Of a DNA stretch of 43,474 nucleotides, positions 1-7,097 are shown one piece after another. The stretch lies in the IMG/VR virus record IMGVR_UViG_3300035670_007019, positions 1 to 43,474 of that record, one strand, 5' to 3'. Below the pieces are notes generated by a model, which worked only from the letters and a program-made list of their open reading frames with translations, had not been told where the DNA came from and made no database searches. The first letter of the stretch is position 1, and the number at the start of each line of letters is the position of its first letter. The DNA is from a virus. Made by a program: the position numbers and the translations under genes.

Positions 1-2
1 AT

Positions 3-347
3 GTAGAAATAGAAGAAAGTAATTTAGAAGAATTAGGAATAGTAACTGTCACAACATACAAAGCAACAGCAGAAGAAACCGATTCTACACCAAACATTAC
101 AGCAAGTGGATTTAAGATTAGTAAACGTAATCCTAAGAAACATAGAATCATTGCAGTAAGTAGGGATTTAAAACGTAAGTTAAAGTTCGGCCAGAGAGTT
201 CGTTTGAGAAATGCCGGTAAGTACAATGGTGAATATGTGGTAAGGGATGTGATGAATAAGAGATACAAAAAACGTATTGATATTTTAATCAACCCAAAAG
301 ACAAACAAACAAAACTTTCAAAAGTGAAAGTTTATAAAGTAAAATAA
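3..347 (+). CDS. 3D-domain (RlpA/barwin-like) protein, 5'-truncated
   Basis: The open frame enters at base 3 and ends at the stop at 345-347; the start lies outside the window. The visible ~114 residues hold VTTYKATAEETDSTPNITA, then a stretch reading RIIAVSRDL and KFGQRVRL, then YVVRDVMNKRYKKRIDI. This is the pattern of the 3D (three-aspartate) double-psi beta-barrel domain related to RlpA/barwin folds, found in cell-wall-acting proteins and phage endolysins. The D of TDS, the D of VRD and the D of RIDI are present. A role in peptidoglycan cleavage or binding is likely from the family; the missing N-terminus may carry another domain. Four tRNA(-like) genes follow directly. Confidence 0.75.
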   Translation, partial: VEIEESNLEELGIVTVTTYKATAEETDSTPNITASGFKISKRNPKKHRIIAVSRDLKRKLKFGQRVRLRNAGKYNGEYVVRDVMNKRYKKRIDILINPKDKQTKLSKVKVYKVK

Positions 348-352
348 AATTT

Positions 353-437
353 GCCTGAATGTTGGAATGGTAGACAAGACAGACTTAAAATCTGTTGTCC
401 AGTAATGGGCGTGTGGGTTCAAGTCCCTCTTCAGGTA
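353..437 (+). tRNA. tRNA-Leu(UAA)
   Basis: An 85-nt class II tRNA. Acceptor strands GCCTGAA and TTCAGGT pair, the anticodon arm is ACAGA-CTTAAAA-TCTGT with anticodon TAA, a long variable arm follows, and the T-loop GTTCAAGT is canonical. CCA is not encoded. It lies 5 nt after the stop of the 3D-domain gene. Confidence 0.93.
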
Positions 438-444
438 CAATATT

Positions 445-518
445 GGGGATGTAGCTCAGTTGGCTAGAGCATCTGCCTTGCACGCAGAGGGTCGTAGGTT
501 CGATTCCTATCATCTCCA
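445..518 (+). tRNA. tRNA-Ala(UGC)
   Basis: A 74-nt canonical tRNA. The acceptor GGGGATG pairs with CATCTCC, the D-arm has GCTCAGTTGGCTAGAGC, the anticodon arm is TCTGC-CTTGCAC-GCAGA with anticodon TGC, and the T-arm holds GGTTCGATTCC. CCA is not encoded. Confidence 0.95.
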
Positions 519-523
519 CATAT

Positions 524-641
524 GCCGGTGTGGCGGAAAGAATAGTTTGAATTCGAATAAAACTATTAGACGTCCTGTAATACTAGTAAGGGGGTGTATC
601 CGAAATGGACATCGTGTAGGTATCCAATCCTACCACCGGCA
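524..641 (+). tRNA. Aberrant class II tRNA-like element, isotype unclear
   Basis: A perfect 7-bp acceptor (GCCGGTG at 524-530 with CACCGGC at 634-640, then A) encloses 103 nt. TGGCGGAA after the acceptor looks like the start of a leucine-type D-arm, and TAGACG at 567-572 like its end, but about 30 nt intervene, containing an 8-bp hairpin (AATAGTTT/AAACTATT). TCCGAAATGGA resembles a long variable arm. The T-stem GTAGG/CCTAC is intact but its loop TATCCAAT has 8 nt and lacks TTC. No convincing anticodon arm could be drawn. It may be a tRNA with an insertion, a decayed tRNA, or a tRNA mimic; its place between two good tRNAs supports tRNA ancestry. Confidence 0.5.
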
Positions 642-698
642 CCTTATTTATCGTTGAAACATACGATATTCAACTTTATCGTTAATATAAACGATTAA

Positions 699-775
699 GG
701 GCTTGTAGCTCATTCGGTTAGAGCAACTGACTCATAATCAGTAGGTAATAGGTTCGATTCCTATCTGGCCCACCA
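699..775 (+). tRNA. tRNA with CAU anticodon (Met, or Ile2 if lysidine-modified)
   Basis: The acceptor GGGCTTG pairs with CTGGCCC (one G-T pair and one mismatch), the D-arm is GCTCATTCGGTTAGAGC, the anticodon arm ACTGA-CTCATAA-TCAGT gives CAT, and the T-arm is canonical. CCA is encoded at 773-775, unlike its two good neighbours. The anticodon stem lacks the three G-C pairs of initiator tRNA, so it is an elongator Met or an Ile2 tRNA. Confidence 0.93.
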
Positions 776-791
776 ATTTAATTAATTATTT

Positions 792-980
792 ATGAATCAC
801 TTAAATGAGTACATGAAAGGTATATTACCTATTGTAGTAGTTACACTTTGTGTTTATGTCTATGATAGTTATAAAAATCCCTACAATCATAGTTCTATAT
901 TAGAAGTATTTGGTGGTATTATGGTTGGTGTTCTTATTTTAGGTGCCATAAAAGAATACAATCGTAACGATGAGGTATAG
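792..980 (+). CDS. Small two-TM membrane protein
   Basis: 62 residues, not recognised. Two hydrophobic segments are visible, about residues 11-25 (GILPIVVVTLCVYVY) and 38-54 (LEVFGGIMVGVLILGAI), joined by a polar loop with Asn and Tyr, so it should sit in the inner membrane with both ends on one side. The ATG is preceded by AT-rich sequence without a Shine-Dalgarno site. Its end overlaps the next gene by 11 nt, which supports both being real and co-transcribed. Confidence 0.6.
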   Translation: MNHLNEYMKGILPIVVVTLCVYVYDSYKNPYNHSSILEVFGGIMVGVLILGAIKEYNRNDEV

Positions 981-1179
981 TAGTTTTAATTACCCAATAC
1001 AACGTATAAATGATAAATTGTATCAGGTGATTGCAGAATATCGATTTGAATCCGTTAAGGATGTGAACGCTATAAAGGAATGGTTGGAATGTGATGTTGC
1101 GTTTAAAAGTAATCATACATCTTCTTATTTATTTTGTAGAACTATTGAGGATATTGAACCTCTTCCAGAAACCACATAA
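970..1179 (+). CDS. Hypothetical protein (69 aa)
   Basis: Not recognised. 69 residues with alternating aromatic and charged residues, including a segment reading YQVIAEYRFESV and AIKEWLECDVAF, no signal peptide and no transmembrane segment, so probably a small soluble protein. It starts inside the last codons of the preceding membrane protein, an arrangement typical of translational coupling. Confidence 0.5.
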   Translation: MRYSSFNYPIQRINDKLYQVIAEYRFESVKDVNAIKEWLECDVAFKSNHTSSYLFCRTIEDIEPLPETT

Positions 1180-1190
1180 TTTTATTGGTT

Positions 1191-1201
1191 GATATTTATA
1201 G
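1191..1201 (+). promoter_or_regulatory. ATATTTATA motif, possible late promoter
   Basis: GATATTTATAG occurs just before the ATG at 1204 and matches the motif found before the tail operons. The spacing to the ATG (2 nt) is much shorter than at the other sites (20-35 nt), so this copy may be fortuitous or imply a downstream start. Confidence 0.3.
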
Positions 1202-1203
1202 GT

Positions 1204-2082
1204 ATGAATTATAAACGTTTAAGTAGTTTACGAAACTCATATCCTGCAGTATCAAATACTGATGTATCATCTTATTATGAAGATAAGGGTGAATACACAC
1301 GTAGATATGGGAATGATAGAGATAATGCATATATAGACCTATTTACATATCCTATTGATAAAATACAAACCTTAGACCCCGTAACATATCCTTATGTTGA
1401 TTTTTCATTTATCGTTCAGTTTTATGATGAAAAAGAAGGCTTTGTTGAAGAATGGACATCTGCTCCTTTTAAAAAATTGTTAGAAGAAGCCAAAAAAGAA
1501 AAAAATCCTTATTTTAATAAATTCACAGTTGCTGTTATTCCAATTGATTATGGTGATTTAAAGAACCACCATAGAAAGAATAAATTAGCAATAGGTGAAA
1601 AATATGCAGAAGTTGAAGTAACCAAAACCATTTCAACTATTGAAGATATGCTATTACATATTCAATGGCTGAGTGTATTCACCGACCAATTCCGAAGTAC
1701 AAATGTTGGTAATAAAATTGATGACCCAAAATATCCAATTGATGGAATCGGTAGTTGGGTTAGTAAACATAATCCAACTGGAGATTTTGGAGTAGGTTGG
1801 GATAAGTATTTAAAACAAACATTAGAAGATAAAGTTTTCGCAGATGAGACAACAAGTGATACTTTAATACCGGATGTTATTAAAAAAACGAAACCATCTG
1901 AAAAGAGTTTACCGATTAAAGCAGAACCAACACCACTCCCGGTCGAAGAACCTAACCCTAAAAATATACCACCACAGCAACCGGTGTATTATAATTCAAA
2001 ATATAACCAATATTATCCAGAAGATATAAGTGGTGGTAGTGATGTAATTCGTTTCCGAAATGGTGAATATAATTATCGTTAA
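1204..2082 (+). CDS. Hypothetical phage protein with proline-rich tail
   Basis: 292 residues from the ATG at 1204; an upstream TTG at 1189 is in frame but less likely. Not recognised. The first ~210 residues look globular and soluble, rich in Tyr, Lys and Asp. From about residue 215 it turns into a low-complexity linker rich in Pro, Lys and Glu (for example PTPLPVEEPNPKNIPPQQP), ending in a Tyr/Asn-rich tail. Such a globular domain plus flexible tail suits a structural or scaffold protein. No catalytic motif seen. Confidence 0.6.
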   Translation: MNYKRLSSLRNSYPAVSNTDVSSYYEDKGEYTRRYGNDRDNAYIDLFTYPIDKIQTLDPVTYPYVDFSFIVQFYDEKEGFVEEWTSAPFKKLLEEAKKEKNPYFNKFTVAVIPIDYGDLKNHHRKNKLAIGEKYAEVEVTKTISTIEDMLLHIQWLSVFTDQFRSTNVGNKIDDPKYPIDGIGSWVSKHNPTGDFGVGWDKYLKQTLEDKVFADETTSDTLIPDVIKKTKPSEKSLPIKAEPTPLPVEEPNPKNIPPQQPVYYNSKYNQYYPEDISGGSDVIRFRNGEYNYR

Positions 2083-2104
2083 TATTAACCCAATATGAAT
2101 ACTT

Positions 2105-2464
2105 ATGAAAAGAAGAACCTTTACAACAATCGATTGGCGAAAATATTTAGAACCAACTAATGATAAAAGAGTTCAAAAGTTTTTAGAAACTCGAGGATTC
2201 GATGTAATGAATCAAGTATCGCAAAACATCCACAACGCCGGATTAAAAGGATGGGATGAAGTTGCTATCTTAGTTCATCCAAATGCATCGGCAATATCAT
2301 TAGTTCCAAAAGAAGAATACATCGAAGCCTTAGACCATTGTTTAGAATGGTTCAAAGAAAAAGAGGAATATGAGATGTGTGGTAAAATTGTAAAATATAA
2401 AGAAGACATACTTAACTATAAGAAACCCACGAGGAAGAAAAGAGAAACCAAAAAGTTAATTTAA
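2105..2464 (+). CDS. Hypothetical protein (119 aa)
   Basis: Not recognised. Starts with an ATG followed by a basic stretch (MKRRTFTTIDWRKYL) and ends with a very basic tail (TRKKRETKKLI), suggesting contact with nucleic acid or an acidic partner. The middle contains KEEYIEALDHCLEWFKEKEEYEMCGKI, predicted helical. It lies between the proline-tailed protein and phoH, 15 nt before the latter, so probably the same transcript. Confidence 0.55.
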   Translation: MKRRTFTTIDWRKYLEPTNDKRVQKFLETRGFDVMNQVSQNIHNAGLKGWDEVAILVHPNASAISLVPKEEYIEALDHCLEWFKEKEEYEMCGKIVKYKEDILNYKKPTRKKRETKKLI

Positions 2465-2479
2465 ACAAGTTCCAATTTT

Positions 2480-3208
2480 ATGGCAGAGAATCAATCTACA
2501 AAACACAAACAATTGACAGACCAGATTAAAGACGAAATAACAAATAGACCAAAGGCTCCAATTAAGTTTCAGTTACAATTAAACGAAGAACAAAAAGAGG
2601 CGAAAGAAAAGATTCTCAATAATGCAATTACTATCCTAAGTGGTAAAGCAGGTAGTGGTAAAACACTTTTAGCATGTCAGGTTGCTCTTGATATGTTATT
2701 CAAAAAGAAAATCAATAAAATCATAATTACTCGCCCCACAGTTAGTAAAGAAGAAATTGGTTTCCTACCAGGAGATTTGAGAGAGAAAATGGAGCCGTGG
2801 ATGCAACCGGTATATTCTAATTTTTACCAATTATATAATAAGGAAAAAATCGATAAGATTTTAGAAAGTGGACAAGTTGAAATTGTTCCTCTTGCGTTTA
2901 TGAGAGGTAGAACCTTTTTAGATTCATTTATTATTGTTGATGAAGCACAAAACTGCACTAACACTCAAATGGAAATGATTACATCTCGTTTGGGTATTCG
3001 TAGTAAAATGGTAATTTGTGGTGATACACAACAAGTGGATTTGAAATATAGAGAAGATTCTGGGTTCAAATTCCTTTTATCAGCAGCAAGGAAAATTAAG
3101 GATATGGATTCTCAAACCTTACTTACCAATCATAGACATCCTGTGGTAGATGCCTTATTAGATGCATACACCGAATTCAACGAAACAATAGAAAAAAAAC
3201 ATAAGTGA
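2480..3208 (+). CDS. phoH: PhoH-family ATPase
   Basis: 242 residues, in the size range of the PhoH domain. Walker A is GKAGSGKT at residues 55-62, followed by a conserved strand-helix (TRPTVSKEEIGFLPGDLREKM, split here by its key TRP and GFLPGD) and Walker B DEAQN at 154-158, then GDTQQ and a terminal TLLTNHRHPVV. PhoH proteins are P-loop ATPases of the RNA/DNA helicase-like group, common in marine T4-like phages; their role in infection is unsettled. A strong terminator follows 9 nt after the stop, closing the operon. Confidence 0.93.
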   Translation: MAENQSTKHKQLTDQIKDEITNRPKAPIKFQLQLNEEQKEAKEKILNNAITILSGKAGSGKTLLACQVALDMLFKKKINKIIITRPTVSKEEIGFLPGDLREKMEPWMQPVYSNFYQLYNKEKIDKILESGQVEIVPLAFMRGRTFLDSFIIVDEAQNCTNTQMEMITSRLGIRSKMVICGDTQQVDLKYREDSGFKFLLSAARKIKDMDSQTLLTNHRHPVVDALLDAYTEFNETIEKKHK

Positions 3209-3217
3209 TTGATAATC

Positions 3218-3248
3218 AAAGGGTAGTGAAAAACTACCCTTTTTATTT
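3218..3248 (+). terminator. Rho-independent terminator after phoH
   Basis: A 10-bp stem AAAGGGTAGT (3218-3227) with ACTACCCTTT (3233-3242) closes a GAAAA loop and runs into TTATTT. It shows that the frame reaching back to a GTG at 3205 is not the true start of the next gene. Confidence 0.88.
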
Positions 3249-3277
3249 GGAAAATCCAATAAATGTTCGTATATTAG
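3246..3277 (+). promoter_or_regulatory. Bacteroidota-type sigma-A promoter
   Basis: TTTG at 3246-3249, a 20-nt spacer ending in TTCG, then TATATTAG at 3270-3277. It overlaps the tail of the phoH terminator. The predicted transcript would start within a few bases of the ATG at 3283, so the mRNA may be nearly leaderless. Confidence 0.82.
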
Positions 3278-3282
3278 CATAT

Positions 3283-3645
3283 ATGAATAAGAGAGATATA
3301 TCCCGCCTAATTAACCAATACTTTGATAAGATAATAACCCATTATGGAGAATCTAAATTCCAAATGGAAAGCCCCTGGTTGGTAATTGAAGATTCACCAT
3401 ATTCCGATGCAGATGATAAAGATTTGATTGGTGAGTATTGTTCCCTAAATAATGAATTGATAATATATTGGAAAAATATAAAAAATACCGAAGATTTGGT
3501 TAGAACCCTAATCCACGAATATCAACATTATTTGCAATCACCGAGTTGGATGACTCGATATTATAAAATGGGGTATGATTATAGTAATCACCCATATGAA
3601 ACGATTGCCTACGAACGTGAAACCGATTATAAATTATTTATATGA
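3283..3645 (+). CDS. HExxH metalloprotease-like protein (first of three)
   Basis: 120 residues from the ATG at 3283, chosen because the terminator at 3218-3248 and the promoter at 3246-3277 lie upstream of it. The motif HEYQH (residues 78-82, within TLIHEYQHYLQSP) is a zincin-type zinc-binding site; a downstream YETIAYERETDY stretch offers the third ligand. No signal peptide, so cytoplasmic or virion-bound. The family is not known to me by name; SprT-like or basic zincin folds are candidates. Overlaps the next gene by 4 nt (ATGA). Confidence 0.7.
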   Translation: MNKRDISRLINQYFDKIITHYGESKFQMESPWLVIEDSPYSDADDKDLIGEYCSLNNELIIYWKNIKNTEDLVRTLIHEYQHYLQSPSWMTRYYKMGYDYSNHPYETIAYERETDYKLFI

Positions 3646-4007
3646 AAACAAAACAATTCAAAAGTGAATTCAATTCTGCGTTAGAAGTTGCAATTATGGG
3701 AAAGGATGATTTCCGTTATAATGTAATCAAACCTATGTTTGATGAATATGGGTTTGGATTTATCATCCCCGCATTTAATTTAATCGTAATAGATGGCGAA
3801 CGTAAATTAGGAAAAGTCGTTCATAAGTTTATTGAAGCACATGAAGTTGCACATTACCAATTAGGTCATTCGAAAGAACATAATCCAAATGATGAAATCG
3901 AGGCAGATAGATTAGCATATAAAATGTTGGATAGTAAAGGATATAAAAAATCTGCTGAATTAGTTATTGAAAAATTCGAAGAAAGACACGGAATAAAATT
4001 TTATTAA
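3642..4007 (+). CDS. ImmA/IrrE-like HExxH metallopeptidase (second of three)
   Basis: 121 residues. HEVAH at residues 67-71 is followed by YQLGHSKEHNPNDEIEADRLAY, where the Glu of EIEADRLA is placed like the third zinc ligand of ImmA/IrrE (DUF955) peptidases. In that family the peptidase usually cleaves a repressor; in a phage it might remove a host regulator or defence protein, which is inference. No helix-turn-helix is attached. Start codon overlaps the stop of the previous metalloprotease, so they are coupled. Confidence 0.7.
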   Translation: MKTKQFKSEFNSALEVAIMGKDDFRYNVIKPMFDEYGFGFIIPAFNLIVIDGERKLGKVVHKFIEAHEVAHYQLGHSKEHNPNDEIEADRLAYKMLDSKGYKKSAELVIEKFEERHGIKFY

Positions 4008-4013
4008 AAAATA

Positions 4014-4045
4014 TTAGGATATATGAAAATAATTTCGTATGTTAG
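4014..4045 (+). promoter_or_regulatory. Bacteroidota-type promoter with weak -33
   Basis: TTAG (4014-4017) in place of TTTG, exactly 20 nt, then TATGTTAG (4038-4045) followed by CTTTG. The -7 part is as good as the other copies. The ATG of the third metalloprotease is 21 nt downstream. Confidence 0.65.
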
Positions 4046-4065
4046 CTTTGTAATAAGAACACACT

Positions 4066-4488
4066 ATGGGTAAATATAAATTCAAAAATCGTAAGTTTCC
4101 AATTAAGTTTCAGAAAGTAGTTGATTATATCAATGACCTAAAAGGCATTGAGGTTTCACTTTCTAATTCTACTTGTTTTATGGGACACTTCAACCGACAA
4201 ATTTTCATTCATCACAATTATGATTTGAATGAAAACGGATTGTTTGCGTTACTACATGAATGTGGACACGTATTACAACCGGTAACCAATATCGGTTCAA
4301 ACGCATATAAAAATATTGATTCGGATGAACATCCAAAGGAATTTATGATGGGTCAATTCTTAAATGAATTAGATGCTTGGAATCGAGGTTGGGAAATTGC
4401 TGAAAAATTAAATCTTAAAATAAATGTTAAAAAATTTGAAAAAGAAAAAGAGTTGGCTTTACTTACCTATTTTACTACTACTTGCTAG
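4066..4488 (+). CDS. HExxH metalloprotease-like protein (third of three)
   Basis: 140 residues. HECGH at residues 64-68 (LLHECGHVLQP) is a zincin motif; about 40 residues on, FLNELDAWNRGWEIAEKL contains Glu residues fit to be the third ligand, a layout seen in small phage and bacterial zincins with ELDAWxxG. Not clearly similar to its two upstream neighbours outside the motif. The last 65 nt also encode the beginning of the following lipoprotein in another frame. Confidence 0.7.
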   Translation: MGKYKFKNRKFPIKFQKVVDYINDLKGIEVSLSNSTCFMGHFNRQIFIHHNYDLNENGLFALLHECGHVLQPVTNIGSNAYKNIDSDEHPKEFMMGQFLNELDAWNRGWEIAEKLNLKINVKKFEKEKELALLTYFTTTC

Positions 4489-5608
4489 TTGTTCTAAGGA
4501 AGATATACCATCACCACAACCAATCCCACCTGTTTTAAAACCCATATTTTCGGAATCATATCGTAATCAAATATCTGGCATTGCTTTTACGTGGAATTAC
4601 TCTACAATAGATAATCCTAGTAGAACAAATTTAAATAATTACGAACGAATGGAATACAATGGTGGTCATGCATATTCTGATGTAAATGGAGATGGGAAGG
4701 AAGATATTTTAGTTTCTAAAATTAATAATGGAATTGTATGGTATATAAATAAAGGAGATGATACCCAATTCATTTCAGATACTACATATATAAATACATC
4801 TACATTTGGACTCTCAGCACATAAAATTTTAAAAACCGAAATAAATAAAGATGGTAAACCAGATTTTATATTATTGGGGGTGGATGAACGTATACAAGGT
4901 AATTATAGTGGAAATTTTAATGTATTACTTTCTACTTCACAAAAAACATTTAATCTATTAACAATTCCAAATCCAAACAAATATTGGTTTCATAATGGAG
5001 CATGTGGTGATTTGAATAATGATGGAAACGTAGATGTTATAACTGCTACGTTTGTTTGGTATGGAGATGGTACTGGAAATTTTACAAAATCAAATGTAGA
5101 ACTAAATAAATACACCCAAGCTATTTTAGTATATGAAATATTGGATATGGATGGTGATGGTAAAGATGATATTATTGTAGGTGGAAATGATGAATATGGA
5201 AACACTATGATTATTTACAATAACCAAACTTTAATAGGAGCAACTACAACCCAATTCCCTAAAAATTCACAATTTCCATTTTGTGTGGATATTGAGTTTT
5301 TGGATGTGAATGGAGATGGGGTTTTAGATATTGTGGAATTGCGGGGTGATAAATCTCAAATTCAAACAAAGATATTCACCTACATAAAAACATCCTCTGG
5401 ATACTCATTAGACCTTTCATTTTTTGATGATTCCATCGATGGTGGGGGTGTAATTGGTCAATCCGATAAATACGGATGGTCATCATTTAAAGTAGATGAT
5501 ATGGATAAGGATGGGATTGTAGAGTTGGTTGCAGAGAACTATCATGATTCTAAATGGAATGGATATAAGAAAATAGGTGGAAAATGGGTAAAAACCATAT
5601 TCTATTGA
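4424..5608 (+). CDS. Lipoprotein with FG-GAP/VCBS-type calcium-binding repeats
   Basis: 394 residues. A basic N-terminus, hydrophobic core and lipobox LLASC give a signal peptide II with Cys23 as the lipidated residue; the mature end reads CSKEDIPSP, matching the K-(D/E)-(D/E) signal that exports Bacteroidota lipoproteins to the cell surface. Six DxNxDGxxD-like loops follow (near residues 86, 140, 196, 241, 294 and 360), as in beta-propeller FG-GAP/VCBS proteins. Probably displayed on the infected cell, possibly to mask a receptor or exclude other phages (inference). Its start overlaps the preceding metalloprotease by 65 nt. Confidence 0.8.
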   Translation: MLKNLKKKKSWLYLPILLLLASCSKEDIPSPQPIPPVLKPIFSESYRNQISGIAFTWNYSTIDNPSRTNLNNYERMEYNGGHAYSDVNGDGKEDILVSKINNGIVWYINKGDDTQFISDTTYINTSTFGLSAHKILKTEINKDGKPDFILLGVDERIQGNYSGNFNVLLSTSQKTFNLLTIPNPNKYWFHNGACGDLNNDGNVDVITATFVWYGDGTGNFTKSNVELNKYTQAILVYEILDMDGDGKDDIIVGGNDEYGNTMIIYNNQTLIGATTTQFPKNSQFPFCVDIEFLDVNGDGVLDIVELRGDKSQIQTKIFTYIKTSSGYSLDLSFFDDSIDGGGVIGQSDKYGWSSFKVDDMDKDGIVELVAENYHDSKWNGYKKIGGKWVKTIFY

Positions 5609-5653
5609 TAATCAATAAATTATGTATTATATTAAAAAATATATTGAAAAACA

Positions 5654-5685
5654 TTTGGAAAATACAAAAAAAGGTTGTATATTAG
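5654..5685 (+). promoter_or_regulatory. Bacteroidota-type sigma-A promoter
   Basis: TTTG at 5654-5657, a 20-nt spacer, TATATTAG at 5678-5685. It sits in the 113-nt gap between the repeat lipoprotein and the deoxyribonucleotidase and leaves a leader of about 30 nt. Confidence 0.82.
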
Positions 5686-5721
5686 CTGTATAAGATTGAG
5701 AGATAATAAAACAAAAAGATA

Positions 5722-6207
5722 ATGAGTGAAAAGAAAAAGATAGTTTACATCGATATGGACGGTGTGTTAGTGGATTTGAAAGCAGAGTTTGATAGATGGT
5801 TCGAACGTCATCCACATTTAATTGAAAAGTATAAGAAATGTCCTGACCATATTCCTGGTATATTCCGAAATCCTCCTCCATACGAAGGGGCAATTGAGGC
5901 AGTTAAGAAATTGGCAGAAAGTGGTAAGTACGAATTATTCATCGCTACCGCAGCCCCGTGGGGAAATCCCGATTCTGCTTCTGATAAACGTTATTGGATT
6001 GAAGAATACTTTGGTGATTTATTCCACAAGAAAATGATTGTTACTCACCGAAAAGACCTTTTAGGTGGTGATTACTTAATCGATGATAGATTGAAAAACG
6101 GAGCGGGTGAGTTTAGAGGTGAGTTGTTACGATTTGGTTGGGCATATGAAACCGAAACTTGGAATGAGTATCCGAATTGGAAAGCAATCTTAAACAAATT
6201 GTTATGA
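5722..6207 (+). CDS. 5'(3')-deoxyribonucleotidase, HAD family
   Basis: 161 residues. The HAD motif I is YIDMDGVLVD near residues 9-18 (nucleophile and acid/base Asp), motif II is the Thr of FIATAAPWG, motif III the Lys of HRKDLLGGDY and motif IV the acidic pair in DYLIDDRLKNG. This matches NT5C-type 5'(3')-deoxyribonucleotidases, which remove phosphate from deoxynucleoside monophosphates; phages use them to balance nucleotide pools. The last codons overlap the next gene (ATGA), placing a nucleotide enzyme and a lipoprotein in the same transcript. Confidence 0.85.
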   Translation: MSEKKKIVYIDMDGVLVDLKAEFDRWFERHPHLIEKYKKCPDHIPGIFRNPPPYEGAIEAVKKLAESGKYELFIATAAPWGNPDSASDKRYWIEEYFGDLFHKKMIVTHRKDLLGGDYLIDDRLKNGAGEFRGELLRFGWAYETETWNEYPNWKAILNKLL

Positions 6208-6761
6208 GAATTAAATGGTTAGTATTCGGCTGTTTACTATTTACGGCTTGTAGTAAAGAGGATATTGGAGAACCGCAATGGGGGCCAACCCAACAAACTA
6301 CACAGCTATCTAACCCATCCACCAAACCAACACCAACATTAGAATTGGATGGTAGATTACCAATAGATAAAAACGGATATTATCATTTACAACTTATTTC
6401 AACATCTACACAAACAATACATCGAATTACTGGTAATGTTAAAAATTCAGTTGAACCAATAAAGGTAGAATGGGAAAATAATTTATTTTGGTGGTTATTA
6501 AAAGGTGATACAATATCAAACGTAACCAAACTATATATCAATCCCCTCGATGGTTCACGTAATTACGTTAATTTACCCCCTATTACTACTTGGAAGGATG
6601 AGTTAGTACCAACTATAAATACATCTTCATATGCCGGCACAAACGGGGAAATAAATACGGTCATTGCACCAATCTACAAAATGAAAGGTGATACGATGCG
6701 AATAACTTGTACAATTTTAGAATATAAAGTAAAAAAACAAATAAACATAGTATTAGAGTGA
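6204..6761 (+). CDS. Small predicted surface lipoprotein
   Basis: 185 residues from the ATG at 6204, chosen because it overlaps the previous stop and puts a signal peptide at the N-terminus. The signal is MRIKWLVFGCLLFTAC with Cys16 lipidated; the mature end CSKEDIGEP repeats the C-S-K-E-D-I of the lipoprotein at 4424. A Thr/Pro-rich linker (about residues 28-50) leads to a beta-rich domain of about 120 residues that I do not recognise. Likely surface exposed; a role in superinfection exclusion is possible but unproven. Confidence 0.75.
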   Translation: MRIKWLVFGCLLFTACSKEDIGEPQWGPTQQTTQLSNPSTKPTPTLELDGRLPIDKNGYYHLQLISTSTQTIHRITGNVKNSVEPIKVEWENNLFWWLLKGDTISNVTKLYINPLDGSRNYVNLPPITTWKDELVPTINTSSYAGTNGEINTVIAPIYKMKGDTMRITCTILEYKVKKQINIVLE

Positions 6762-7087
6762 GTAAGCAAAAAATGACACCAATTGCGTTTCCGGAGAGTT
6801 TAATTACCGAAGAAACGTTTGAAAGACAAGGCTGGGAAAGGATACAAGAAGATGAATCAGAAGGGCCGAGTGGATATTATTGGATATTACCTTTACCCAA
6901 AGATAATCCATCTGATGATGCACCAATTTTAATTTCATCTATGAATGATGAGTGGAAAGAAATTGGATTACCAGAAGGTAGTTATGTTATTGAGATTGAG
7001 GATTTTTTAGGATTAGGATTTTGTGAAAGTGAAGAACAATTAGAAATTCTTTACCGAGCTCTGACAGGAATGGAAATAAATGATTAA
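6758..7087 (+). CDS. Hypothetical acidic protein
   Basis: 109 residues if started at the GTG at 6758, which overlaps the previous stop; an in-frame ATG at 6773 would give 104. Not recognised. It is strongly acidic, with WERIQEDESEGPSGYYWILPLP and a C-terminal half rich in Glu and Leu. No signal peptide. Acidic small phage proteins are often inhibitors or DNA mimics, but nothing here proves that. Confidence 0.6.
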   Translation: MSKQKMTPIAFPESLITEETFERQGWERIQEDESEGPSGYYWILPLPKDNPSDDAPILISSMNDEWKEIGLPEGSYVIEIEDFLGLGFCESEEQLEILYRALTGMEIND

Positions 7088-7097
7088 AATATAAATT

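Noticed and set aside
460-657. Open frame of 65 codons across the tRNA cluster
   Set aside because: It runs through tRNA-Ala and the tRNA-like element; the coding signal is explained by RNA genes.
3205-3282. GTG start at 3205 for the first metalloprotease
   Set aside because: A terminator and a promoter lie between this GTG and the ATG at 3283, so the longer form is unlikely.
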